Part shown: piece after piece, positions 1 through 7,467 of the stretch | Position numbering within the stretch: position 1 is the stretch's first letter | Layout of the letters: each line of letters begins with the position of its first letter | Assembly (NCBI GenBank): GCA_018381235.1 | Contig: JAGZSF010000003.1 | Span: forward strand, 1-64,000 | Source: Collinsella sp. | GTDB lineage: Bacteria > Actinomycetota > Coriobacteriia > Coriobacteriales > Coriobacteriaceae | Reading direction: 5' to 3' | DNA length: 64,000 bases | Translations under genes and position numbers: made by a program | The notes under the pieces: model-generated | The model's database searches: none | Told to the model about the DNA's origin: nothing | Seen by the model: only the letters and a program-made list of their open reading frames with translations

Positions 1-24
1 ATGGCACTTCGACATCATTGTCGC

Positions 25-66
25 AGCCCCGACCCGCGGTCACGAGCGGGGGCTCCTGCCTTTTTA
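25..66 (+). terminator. Rho-independent terminator of an upstream gene
   Basis: AGCCCC at 25-30 pairs with GGGGCT at 49-54, followed by TTTTT at 61-65. It probably ends a transcript that begins left of the window. No convincing coding sequence is visible in 1-24. Confidence 0.5.
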
Positions 67-127
67 GTGCCCTCGGATTGGGTCATAGTGTCTGTCGTTA
101 CCAAAACATCGGCGTTTTCGTTGCCGG

Positions 128-183
128 TAGTCATTGGGGACGTTCTTGAATGACTAGTCGTTTAAGAACGTCCCCAATGACTA
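128..183. repeat. 56-bp palindromic element with 20-bp perfect arms
   Basis: The arm at 128-147 (TAGTCATTGGGGACGTTCTT) is the exact reverse complement of 164-183. The 16-nt centre contains a further GACTAGTC palindrome, so almost the whole element can self-pair. There is no coding potential and no U-tract on the plus strand. The core TTGGGGACG is shared with the palindrome at 20501-20584, which suggests a family of REP/MITE-like repeats; that link is an inference. Confidence 0.75.
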
Positions 184-209
184 GGTCGGAAAAATTCTTA
201 AAAAAGTTC

Positions 210-237
210 TTGCCCTTCGCCCGATCGTCCGTATAAT
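210..237 (+). promoter_or_regulatory. Promoter of the tRNA-Asn pair
   Basis: A -35 box TTGCCC (210-215) and a perfect -10 box TATAAT (232-237) are separated by 16 bp. They lie about 30 bp before the first tRNA-Asn, as expected for a sigma-70/SigA promoter. Confidence 0.75.
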
Positions 238-267
238 AAACTTCGTTGCTTGAGAGCACGCACCTAT

Positions 268-342
268 TCCTCGGTAGCTCAATGGTAGAGCACGCGGCTG
301 TTAACCGCGCTGTTGTAGGTTCGAGTCCTACCCGGGGAGCCA
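268..342 (+). tRNA. tRNA-Asn (anticodon GTT), copy 1
   Basis: The full cloverleaf can be read: acceptor TCCTCGG/CCGGGGA, D arm GCTC/GAGC, anticodon stem CGCGG/CCGCG with loop CTGTTAA, and T arm GTAGG/CCTAC around TTCGAGT. The discriminator is G and CCA is genomically encoded. The gene is identical to copy 2 at 377-451. Confidence 0.97.
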
Positions 343-351
343 GAATTTCTC

Positions 352-375
352 AGCCCATTCCGCTGGGCTTTTAAA
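352..375 (+). terminator. Small hairpin between the two tRNA-Asn genes
   Basis: AGCCCA (352-357) pairs with TGGGCT (364-369) and is followed by TTTT. It sits in the 34-nt spacer between the tRNA copies and could be an inefficient terminator or a processing signal. Confidence 0.45.
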
Positions 376-376
376 T

Positions 377-451
377 TCCTCGGTAGCTCAATGGTAGAGC
401 ACGCGGCTGTTAACCGCGCTGTTGTAGGTTCGAGTCCTACCCGGGGAGCCA
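377..451 (+). tRNA. tRNA-Asn (anticodon GTT), copy 2
   Basis: Base-for-base the same 75-nt gene as copy 1, including encoded CCA. It has no promoter of its own in the short spacer, so it is probably co-transcribed with copy 1. Confidence 0.97.
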
Positions 452-457
452 GGTTGT

Positions 458-487
458 AAAACCCGTCGCTTATGCGGCGGGTTTTTT
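458..487 (+). terminator. Terminator of the tRNA-Asn operon
   Basis: AAACCCGTCGC and GCGGCGGGTTT form an 11-bp stem with one G-T pair and a TTAT loop, followed by TTTTTT. It lies just after the second tRNA-Asn. Confidence 0.9.
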
Positions 488-645
488 CATGCCGCGATCG
501 GCTGTCGCGAACGTTGCCGTATCAACATTTCGTGTCGAGGATGTAATCGTGAACCCCGTCGCCTCAACATGGCTTGGTCGTTGTAGAATATTGCAATGAT
601 TACTCCCACGACATGGTGCCGCGAGCACCAGAAAAGGAGATTCTT

Positions 646-1002
646 GTGTCTGAGACCATTAACGGCAGCTTGAGCGTCTCGAATGACGTTATTGCCGATA
701 TTGCCGGTTATGCCGCGATGACGTGCTACGGCGTCGTCGGTATGGCCGAGCAGCTCCAGGGCGCCGAGAGCGTGCGCCTGCTTGCCGGTCAGCGCCTCCG
801 CAAGGGCGTGCTTGTCTCCGCCGATGAGAATGGCCTCACGGTCGACCTTCACGTCGTGCTCGAGAACGGCGTCAACATGAAGTCCGTCTGCCACAATCTT
901 TCGAGTTCCGTTGCCTTCACCCTGCAGGAGATCGCCCAGATCGATCCCGCCAGCCTTAAGATCGGCATTCACATCGACGCGCTCAAGAGCCGTCTGAACT
1001 AG
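646..1002 (+). CDS. Asp23/Gls24 family envelope stress protein
   Basis: Asp23/Gls24 (DUF322) proteins are small cytosolic or membrane-associated proteins of Gram-positives linked to alkaline and envelope stress. This 118-residue protein has the family pattern: an N-terminal strand, the IAGYAAMTCYGVVGM segment typical of the first helix region, then LTVDLHVVLENGVN and repeated beta/alpha units. The start is GTG at 646 because AAAAGGAG lies 6 nt upstream; the open frame extends to 574 but has no ribosome site there. It precedes fakA by 27 nt, the same order as yloU-yloV in Firmicutes, so the two probably act together. A second family member lies at 46827-47189. Confidence 0.88.
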   Translation: MSETINGSLSVSNDVIADIAGYAAMTCYGVVGMAEQLQGAESVRLLAGQRLRKGVLVSADENGLTVDLHVVLENGVNMKSVCHNLSSSVAFTLQEIAQIDPASLKIGIHIDALKSRLN

Positions 1003-1029
1003 CATCCGAAAACGGAGATTCTAACACCC

Positions 1030-2691
1030 ATGATTGCAAAGACCATTCGCACCTGTTTTCCGATCGCTGCGGCTGCCGTTTCCGACAAGGCCGAGGAGAT
1101 CAACAAGCTCAACGTCTTCCCTGTACCCGATGGCGATACCGGCACCAACATGTCGCTCACGCTCGCCTCGGTGACCAAGGAGCTTTCTGCTCTTCCTGCC
1201 GACGCCGACATGGAAGCCATCGCCGGTGCCATCACCCACGGCTCCCTCATGGGTGCCCGCGGTAACTCCGGCGTTATTACGTCGCAGATTCTGCGCGGTG
1301 TGGCCGAGGGCCTTGTCTCTGCCGACGAGTCCATTACGTCCGCCAATATCGCCTTCGCTTTCCGTCGCGCCGTTAAGGTCGCCTTCCAGGCTGTCCGCAA
1401 GCCCATCGAAGGCACGATCCTCACGGTCCTGCGTGATGTCTCGACCAAGGCCGATGAGTGCGAGAAGAAGAAGTTCTCGGCCGAGGATGCGCTCGATGCC
1501 ATCGTCGTCGAGGCGTACCAGTCCGTCGCCCGCACGCCCGACCTGCTGCCCGTTCTGAAGGAGAACGGCGTGGTCGACTCCGGCGCCTTTGGATTTGCCA
1601 TTTTCCTCGAGAACTTTGTGGCTGCCGCTCTTGGCCGCAGCACCGTTGTCGAGGATTTCTCCGCTACGTTTGATTCCGCAGGCTCTGCCCGCGATGCCGC
1701 TCTTGGCCGTGTTGAGATCGAGGCCAATGACGACTGGGAGGGCTCGGAGTTCCGTTACTGCAATGAGTTCCTGTTTAAGGCAGACGCCCCGTTTGACGAG
1801 GACGAGTGCCTTAAGTTCCTGGGCTCCATGGGCGACTGCGAGCTGCTCGTTGGCGCTTACCCCGATTACAAGATTCACGTGCACTCCAACACGCCCAACC
1901 TGGTGCTCGAGCACATGCTGCAGCTTGGTCAGATCTACGAGGTCTTTATCCACAACATGGAGATGGAGGCCCACGACCGTACCGCCAAGATTCATGAGGA
2001 CCAGGAGAAGGCTGCCGAGCCCGCCAAGGCGCTGGGCTTTGTCGCCGTTGCCGCCGGTTCGGGCGAGGCCGACATCCTCAAGTCCCTCGGCGTTGACGTG
2101 ATCGTCTCGGGTGGCCAGACCATGAACCCCTCGACCGCCGACCTGCTGGGCGCCGTCGACCAGGTCAACGCGACCTCGGTCATCATCCTGCCCAACAACG
2201 GCAACATCCGCATGGCTGCCGAGGCCGCTGCCTCTGCCTGCACCGATAAGAAGGTCGCCGTCGTTCCCACCAAGACCGTTCCCCAGGCGTTCTCCGCGCT
2301 GTTCGCCGTCCTGCCCGATTCCGAGCTCGAGGACGCCGTCGCCGCTATGGTCGACGCCATCAGCGAGGTCCGCGATGGCGAGGTCACCCGCGCCGTGCGC
2401 GACTCCAGCGCCTCGGACGGCTCTCCGATTCACTCCGGTGACGTCATGGGTATCATCGCCGGTTCCATCGACGTGGTCGGCTCCGATGTGAAACAGGTCA
2501 CCCTCGACTGCATCAACCGTATGCAGGAGGAAGAGGAGGGCGACGCGCTGACGATTCTGGCCGGCGAGGAACTGTCCGACGAGGCCTTCCAGGAGATCGT
2601 CGACGCCATCGAGGAAGCTCAGCCCGACCTGGAGGTCGATGCCCATCGTGGCGAGCAGCCGCTCTATCCCGTGATCTTCTCGATCGAGTAG
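1030..2691 (+). CDS. fakA: DAK2-domain fatty acid kinase subunit FakA-like
   Basis: FakA is the ATP-binding subunit of fatty acid kinase; it phosphorylates a fatty acid presented by a FakB (DegV) protein so that PlsX/PlsY can use the acyl phosphate. The 553-residue protein has the N-terminal DhaL/DAK2 fold, with NVFPVPDGDTGTNM at about 27-40 (Mg-ATP binding aspartates) and GSLMGARGNSG at about 71-81, then the FakA middle region and a C-terminal DegV-like domain. The ATG at 1030 follows GGAG. Its neighbours are Asp23 upstream and recG 10 nt downstream. plsX, which would use the product, is about 5 kb away. No fakB is visible in the window. Confidence 0.88.
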   Translation: MIAKTIRTCFPIAAAAVSDKAEEINKLNVFPVPDGDTGTNMSLTLASVTKELSALPADADMEAIAGAITHGSLMGARGNSGVITSQILRGVAEGLVSADESITSANIAFAFRRAVKVAFQAVRKPIEGTILTVLRDVSTKADECEKKKFSAEDALDAIVVEAYQSVARTPDLLPVLKENGVVDSGAFGFAIFLENFVAAALGRSTVVEDFSATFDSAGSARDAALGRVEIEANDDWEGSEFRYCNEFLFKADAPFDEDECLKFLGSMGDCELLVGAYPDYKIHVHSNTPNLVLEHMLQLGQIYEVFIHNMEMEAHDRTAKIHEDQEKAAEPAKALGFVAVAAGSGEADILKSLGVDVIVSGGQTMNPSTADLLGAVDQVNATSVIILPNNGNIRMAAEAAASACTDKKVAVVPTKTVPQAFSALFAVLPDSELEDAVAAMVDAISEVRDGEVTRAVRDSSASDGSPIHSGDVMGIIAGSIDVVGSDVKQVTLDCINRMQEEEEGDALTILAGEELSDEAFQEIVDAIEEAQPDLEVDAHRGEQPLYPVIFSIE

Positions 2692-2701
2692 GCATCTGAA
2701 C

Positions 2702-4879
2702 ATGTCCGAGATATGCTCCGTGCCGCGCGTCTCGGAGCGCTTTGCCCAGAGCAATGCGCTCGGCGAGGATATCGCGCGACTCAAATATGTTTCGGGTAAA
2801 CGTGAGGAGGCCCTTCGCCGTCTGGGAATTCGGACGGTGGGGGACCTCCTTCTCCATATCCCGCATCGATATCTGGACTTCACTCGCTCATGGTCCATCG
2901 AGATGGCGCCCATCGGTACCGTGTGCACCATCATTGCCACGGTCGATCGCATTGTTCAAAAGCAGCCTCGTCCGCGCATGCAGGTGACCGAGGTATCGCT
3001 CGTGGATGACACGGGCGTGCTGCAGGTCGCCTTTTTCCGCCAGCCCTGGATTGTCCAGCAGCTTAAGCGGGGCGACCGCCTGGCCGTGATGGGCAAGGTC
3101 GAGTTTGCCTACGGCTTTAAGCAGATGGCCTCGCCGCATTTTGAAAAGCTTGAGGGTGGTCGTGCCGCGGGTACCATTTTGCCGGTCCATTATGTGAGCG
3201 ATGGGGTGAGCCAGGCATGGATGCGCCGCATCGTGAGCGGTGCTCTTGAGCTCGTCGGCAATCCCTTTGATCCCATCCCGGCACCGCTGCGCGCAAAGCG
3301 CAAGCTCATGAGCAATGCCCGTGCGCTTCGTTCAATCCACTTTCCCTCGAGTATGGCCGAGCGCGACATTGCGCGCCGCCGTTTGGCCTATGAGGAGTGC
3401 CTGTACCTGCAGCTCGCACTGCGTCTGCGCAATGACGGCGGCTTGGTCGAGGTGGTTCCCTACGCCCACACCGCGGGCGAGCACCTTGCTGCTCTCAAGC
3501 AAGCCCTGCCGTTTTCGCTGAGCGACGAGCAGGAGGCCGCATTCCAGGATATTTTGCATGATATGTGCGATGATACGCGCGTCATGAACCGTCTGCTGCT
3601 GGGTGACGTCGGTACCGGCAAGACGGCCGTTGCCGCTTGTGCGTTGGCCGTGGCCGTCGATAGCGGCACCCAGGGCTGCGTCATGGCGCCTACGGGCGTG
3701 CTGGCTCGTCAGTATGCCGATAAGACCGGCCCCTTGCTCTCTCAGGCTGGCATGTCCTGGGCGCTCCTGACGGGCGCCACGCCGGCGGCGGAGCGCGAGC
3801 GCATCCATAAGCAGCTGGAATCGGGCAAGCTTGACGTGCTCTTTGGTACGCATGCCGTGCTTTCCGAAGACGTGAATTTTAAGCACTTGTCGCTCGTGGT
3901 TATCGACGAACAACATCGCTTTGGCGTGGGTCAGCGCAACGCCTTGCGCGCGAAGGGCCCCGGCGCGGACCTGCTCGTCATGACGGCGACGCCCATCCCG
4001 CGCACGCTGGCGCTCTCGGTCTACGGCGACCTGGATACGAGTATCATCCGCCATCGTCCCGTCCCGGGTGCCGGCGTGGCGACGCGCGTTCTCACCGAGT
4101 CGAGTCGCGACCTGGCCTATGGTGCCATCCGCGAGGCGCACGAGAAGGGTCAGCAGGCCTACGTGATCTGTCCGCTTGTGGAGCCGAGTGACTCGGCCGA
4201 CGAGCTCGAGGATGTGCCCGGTATCGCCCGCGACGACGAGGGCCGTGTGACCGTTCCCGTGCCGCTGCACGATACGGCGACCGAGCTCGACCGCCTGCGC
4301 CTGGCGCTGCCGGGCCTTACGATAGAACGTCTCCACGGCCGCATGCGGGCGGGGGAGAAGGATCGCGTGATCGACGCCTTTAAACGCGGTGAGATTGACG
4401 TGCTCGTTTCGACCACCGTGGTCGAGGTTGGCGTCGACGTGCCCAACGCCACCGTCATGGTCATCGAGAACGGCGAGCGCTTTGGTTTGGCCGCCCTGCA
4501 TCAGCTTCGCGGTCGTGTGGGCCGTGGCGGCGTGGCGGGCACGTGCCTGGTCATGACGCACTCCAAGGGCAACGGCGGCGTATCAGCGGCACAGGATCGC
4601 TTGCAGTCGCTCGAGAAGACCGCAGACGGCTTTACACTCGCACAGATGGACCTACGCCTTCGCCACGAGGGCGAAATCTTGGGTTACCGTCAGCATGGTG
4701 GCGTGACCCTGCGTTTTGTCGACCTTGATGCCGACGAGGAGCTTATCGAGTGGGCGCATTTGGACGCGGTCGAGCTCTTGCGGTATGCTAGCAATCTTGA
4801 CTCTGTGGCGACGCGTCCCCTGCGCGATGCGGTTGCCGAGCGATATCGACATATTTTTAAGGAGGTCAGCGGAGGATGA
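2702..4879 (+). CDS. recG: ATP-dependent DNA helicase RecG
   Basis: RecG remodels stalled replication forks and Holliday junctions. The 725-residue protein is of normal length, with an N-terminal wedge/OB domain (about 60-160), Walker A GDVGTGKT near 301, the DEAH-box variant DEQH near 401, motif III TATPIPRTLA, and the C-terminal helicase motifs STTVVEVGVDVPNA and QLRGRVGRG. The start ATG lies 10 nt after the fakA stop. The stop codon overlaps the rsmD start (ATGA), so the two are translationally coupled. Confidence 0.96.
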   Translation: MSEICSVPRVSERFAQSNALGEDIARLKYVSGKREEALRRLGIRTVGDLLLHIPHRYLDFTRSWSIEMAPIGTVCTIIATVDRIVQKQPRPRMQVTEVSLVDDTGVLQVAFFRQPWIVQQLKRGDRLAVMGKVEFAYGFKQMASPHFEKLEGGRAAGTILPVHYVSDGVSQAWMRRIVSGALELVGNPFDPIPAPLRAKRKLMSNARALRSIHFPSSMAERDIARRRLAYEECLYLQLALRLRNDGGLVEVVPYAHTAGEHLAALKQALPFSLSDEQEAAFQDILHDMCDDTRVMNRLLLGDVGTGKTAVAACALAVAVDSGTQGCVMAPTGVLARQYADKTGPLLSQAGMSWALLTGATPAAERERIHKQLESGKLDVLFGTHAVLSEDVNFKHLSLVVIDEQHRFGVGQRNALRAKGPGADLLVMTATPIPRTLALSVYGDLDTSIIRHRPVPGAGVATRVLTESSRDLAYGAIREAHEKGQQAYVICPLVEPSDSADELEDVPGIARDDEGRVTVPVPLHDTATELDRLRLALPGLTIERLHGRMRAGEKDRVIDAFKRGEIDVLVSTTVVEVGVDVPNATVMVIENGERFGLAALHQLRGRVGRGGVAGTCLVMTHSKGNGGVSAAQDRLQSLEKTADGFTLAQMDLRLRHEGEILGYRQHGGVTLRFVDLDADEELIEWAHLDAVELLRYASNLDSVATRPLRDAVAERYRHIFKEVSGG

Positions 4880-5526
4880 GAATCATCGGCGGTGAATGGC
4901 GCGGTCGCAAGATCGAAGAGCCGCGCGGTCGCGATGTTACGCGTCCGACGACCGACCGCGTGCGCGAGGCGTGCGCATCCATGGTCCTATCGGCCTTCGA
5001 CTTCGATTTGGACGAGGTTCGCGTACTGGATGCCTTTGGCGGCTCCGGTGCCCTAGGCATCGAGATGCTCTCGCGGGGCGCCCGTTCGCTCACGACGTTC
5101 GAGATCGATCGCAATGCCGCGAGGCTCATTACCAAGAATATCGAGTCGCTCTGCCGCGATCGCGCGCGTTGGCGTGTGGTGACGGGCGATGTCCTTGCGA
5201 GCGCTTCGCGCGGCCGCGTGCTGGGCGGCCCCTTCGATCTGGTCTTGCTCGACCCACCCTATGCTTTTGGTGCTAAGCCGGTCGATGAGCTGCTGCAGAA
5301 CCTGGCCCAGCAGGGTCTGCTCACCCCGGGCGCCTATGCTCTGTTTGAGCATGCCGCCGTCGACGCGGGTGCACATCCTGCCGGCTTTGTAACCGTGCGT
5401 GAGAAACGCTATGGCATCACCTCGGTCGACCTGCTCCGTTGGGTCGGCGAGGGCGAGGATGACGATTCCGCCACCGATGCCGATGGCAGCGACGGCGCGA
5501 CGTTTCAGGAGGATGCCCATGAGTGA
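4876..5526 (+). CDS. rsmD: 16S rRNA (guanine(966)-N(2))-methyltransferase RsmD
   Basis: RsmD uses SAM to methylate N2 of G966 in 16S rRNA. The family start MRIIGGEWRGRKI is present, then RPTTDRVREA, the SAM-binding motif LDAFGGSGALGIE (about 54-66) and the catalytic DPPY (about 126). At 216 residues it is slightly longer than usual because of a low-complexity acidic tail (DDDSATDADGSDG). It overlaps recG by 4 nt and coaD by 8 nt; rsmD-coaD is a widely conserved pair. Confidence 0.94.
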   Translation: MRIIGGEWRGRKIEEPRGRDVTRPTTDRVREACASMVLSAFDFDLDEVRVLDAFGGSGALGIEMLSRGARSLTTFEIDRNAARLITKNIESLCRDRARWRVVTGDVLASASRGRVLGGPFDLVLLDPPYAFGAKPVDELLQNLAQQGLLTPGAYALFEHAAVDAGAHPAGFVTVREKRYGITSVDLLRWVGEGEDDDSATDADGSDGATFQEDAHE

Positions 5527-6016
5527 CACCATTAACCGCGTCATCGTTCCGGGTACCTTCGATCCCATCACGTTCGGCCATATCGACGTCATCCGCCGCG
5601 CCCGTCGCATTTTTCCCAGCGTGATCGTGGCCGTTGCCGAGTCGCAGGGCAAAAACGGCGTGGGCACCACCTTTATGCTCGACGAGCGCGTGGCGCTGGC
5701 CCGTGAGGCACTCGGTGATATCGATGGCGTCGAGGTCCTGCCCTTTACCGGCCTGCTCGTCGACTTTGCTCGTGAGCAGGGTGCTGGTGCCGTGGTCAAG
5801 GGCCTGCGCGCCATGACCGACTTTGAGTATGAGCTGCAGCAAGCCGACCTCAACTACCGCTTGGATAGCGAGCTGGAGTCCATCTTTGTCATGAGTGCTC
5901 CGCAGTATGGCTACATCTCGAGCTCGGTGGTACGCCAGATCGCCTCGCTCGGTAGTGATGTTTCGACGTTTGTGCCGGCTAATGTGGTCGAGGCGCTTAA
6001 ACATCGCTTTTCGTGA
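5519..6016 (+). CDS. coaD: Phosphopantetheine adenylyltransferase (PPAT)
   Basis: CoaD transfers AMP from ATP to 4'-phosphopantetheine, the penultimate step of CoA synthesis. The 165-residue protein carries the nucleotidyltransferase motif PGTFDPITFGH (T/HxGH, about 11-21), the substrate loop GLRAMTDFEYE and the C-terminal ISSSVVRQ. The start ATG at 5519 lies inside the 3' end of rsmD with AGGAGG about 5 nt before it. Length and motifs match the family exactly. Confidence 0.96.
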   Translation: MSDTINRVIVPGTFDPITFGHIDVIRRARRIFPSVIVAVAESQGKNGVGTTFMLDERVALAREALGDIDGVEVLPFTGLLVDFAREQGAGAVVKGLRAMTDFEYELQQADLNYRLDSELESIFVMSAPQYGYISSSVVRQIASLGSDVSTFVPANVVEALKHRFS

Positions 6017-6040
6017 CGTTTTTTATTGCCAGGTGGCATG

Positions 6041-6049
6041 TGGTAAACT
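6041..6049 (+). promoter_or_regulatory. Possible extended -10 promoter for the 6085 gene
   Basis: TGGTAAACT has an extended -10 form (TG before TAAACT at 6044-6049). The -35 region 16 bp upstream (TTTATT) is weak. It fits a new transcript beginning after coaD. Confidence 0.4.
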
Positions 6050-6084
6050 AGCACGATGATATGTTACCTATGAAAGGAGACCGG

Positions 6085-6582
6085 ATGCCGGGCGAGAATT
6101 TTCCTGGCGACAGGATCGTGAGCCTTGTCGACGAGCTCGAGGGGCTCATCCAAGAGGCTAAGACGCCGTTCGGCAAGAACGCCCAGATGAAGGTCATCGA
6201 TGCCGACGTCTTCTTTAACATCCTCGATGAGATCCGCATGAGCTATCCCGAGGAATGGCAGAAGTCCCGCCGTATCCTCAAAGAGCGCGAGGAGCTTATG
6301 GCTTCCGCCGCCGCTCAGGCCGATTCCATCATCGCCGACGCTCAGCAGCAGGCCCTCACTATTGCCGGTGAGCAGGAAATTGTTCGCCTTGCGCAGCAGC
6401 AGGCCGACGATATCCGCGACCGTGCCCAGCAGTATGAGCGCGAGACGCGCTATGCTGCCGAGGATTACGCCGAGCAGGTCTTTACGCACCTCGAGGAGAA
6501 CCTCAAGAGTCTGACCGGCACCGTCACCCGTTGCCGCCAGCAGCTCAATGAGGGCGCCGCCCAGCAGAATGGTCAGTGGTAA
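6085..6582 (+). CDS. SepIVA/DivIVA-like coiled-coil protein
   Basis: The 165-residue protein is soluble and helical: an N-terminal segment RIVSLVDELEGLIQEAKTPF, then from about residue 55 a long Gln/Glu/Ala-rich coiled coil with no membrane span. This architecture resembles the actinobacterial SepIVA group, which also lies next to DUF177 and rnc in mycobacteria, so a role in septation or envelope growth is plausible but inferred. The start at 6085 is preferred because AAAGGAG is 5 nt upstream; the in-frame ATG at 6061 has no ribosome site. The stop overlaps the DUF177 start. Confidence 0.65.
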   Translation: MPGENFPGDRIVSLVDELEGLIQEAKTPFGKNAQMKVIDADVFFNILDEIRMSYPEEWQKSRRILKEREELMASAAAQADSIIADAQQQALTIAGEQEIVRLAQQQADDIRDRAQQYERETRYAAEDYAEQVFTHLEENLKSLTGTVTRCRQQLNEGAAQQNGQW

Positions 6583-7136
6583 TGGCTGAGTTCCCGAGCG
6601 TTACCGTCGATCTTTCCGAGCAGCTCGAGTTTCCCGGAGACTCGTATCCGCTGACCGGTAAGGTCGATGTCGCTGCCTACACGGTGGGCGAGAAAGAGTA
6701 CCAGCTGCAGGACGGTATCGACTATGACGTGGTCTTTACCAATGCCGGCACCGGTGTTCTGCTTACCGGCATGGTTCGCGCGCACGCCACCGGCGAGTGC
6801 GACCGTTGCCTGGAGCCTGCCTCGTTTGACATTGCCGGCGAGATCGAGGAGTTCTATCTCTTCCATGAGCCCGAGGACCCCGAGGCCTACGAAGACGGCT
6901 ATGAGCTCCTGGGCGAGGATCGCATCGTCGATTTGGGCGAGCCCATCAACGACGCCGTTGTCATGGACACGCCGTTTGTTGTGCTCTGCAAGCCCGATTG
7001 CCGCGGTCTTTGTCCCGTTTGCGGCGCCAATCTCAACGTGGAGCAATGCGATTGTGCTGTCCAAGCCGAGGCCGAATGGGCCGAAGCCACGGAAAATCCA
7101 TTTGCAGCATTGAAGAATCTCAAGCTTGACGAGTAA
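6582..7136 (+). CDS. DUF177 (YceD) family protein
   Basis: YceD/DUF177 proteins are encoded directly before rpmF in most bacteria and are linked to 23S rRNA and L32 accumulation. This 184-residue protein has the family C-terminus with a Cys cluster, CKPDCRGLCPVCGANL followed by EQCDC, that could bind zinc, and an earlier CDRC pair. The start ATG overlaps the previous stop (TAATG). rpmF begins 64 nt downstream, as expected. Confidence 0.88.
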   Translation: MAEFPSVTVDLSEQLEFPGDSYPLTGKVDVAAYTVGEKEYQLQDGIDYDVVFTNAGTGVLLTGMVRAHATGECDRCLEPASFDIAGEIEEFYLFHEPEDPEAYEDGYELLGEDRIVDLGEPINDAVVMDTPFVVLCKPDCRGLCPVCGANLNVEQCDCAVQAEAEWAEATENPFAALKNLKLDE

Positions 7137-7200
7137 AACTGTGGTAGTATCGCTACTTGCGCGTAATCGCCACACTGGATAGTTCATAAGGAAGGTCACT

Positions 7201-7380
7201 ATGCCCGTACCTAAACAAAAGCAGGGTCGTATCCGCACTCACACCCGCCGTTCCGCCAACATGAAGATCTCGGCTGCGGCTCAGTCCACGTGCCCCCGTT
7301 GCGGTGCTGTCAAGCTCCCGCACCACGTGTGCCCTAGCTGCGGTTTCTACAAGGACCGCGAGGTTATCGTTACCGAGTAA
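7201..7380 (+). CDS. rpmF: 50S ribosomal protein bL32
   Basis: A 59-residue basic protein that starts MPVPKQKQGRIRTHTRRS and contains the zinc ribbon CPRCGAVKLPHHVCPSCG, so it is the Zn-binding form of bL32. AAGGAAGG stands about 8 nt before the ATG. It sits between DUF177 and plsX, the most conserved rpmF neighbourhood in bacteria. Confidence 0.96.
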   Translation: MPVPKQKQGRIRTHTRRSANMKISAAAQSTCPRCGAVKLPHHVCPSCGFYKDREVIVTE

Positions 7381-7420
7381 CGGTATACTCTGGATATGAT
7401 GCCGTTCCAACTGGAACCAC

Positions 7421-7452
7421 AATGGCCGGCTCATTGAGTCGGCCATTTTTGT
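7421..7452 (+). terminator. Terminator between rpmF and plsX
   Basis: AATGGCCGGCTCA and TGAGTCGGCCATT form a near-perfect stem with one G-T pair, followed by TTTTTG. It would separate or attenuate transcription between rpmF and plsX. Confidence 0.8.
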
Positions 7453-7467
7453 ATAAGGAGCATGTAT

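Noticed and set aside
1021..2952. Long minus-strand open frames opposite fakA, smc, ileS and alaS
   Set aside because: They mirror GC-rich genes, lack ribosome sites and show low-complexity composition. The plus-strand proteins are clear family members.
4876..5526. Frameshift in rsmD because of its unusual acidic tail
   Set aside because: The catalytic core is complete, and the tail continues in frame to a stop that overlaps the coaD start in normal fashion.
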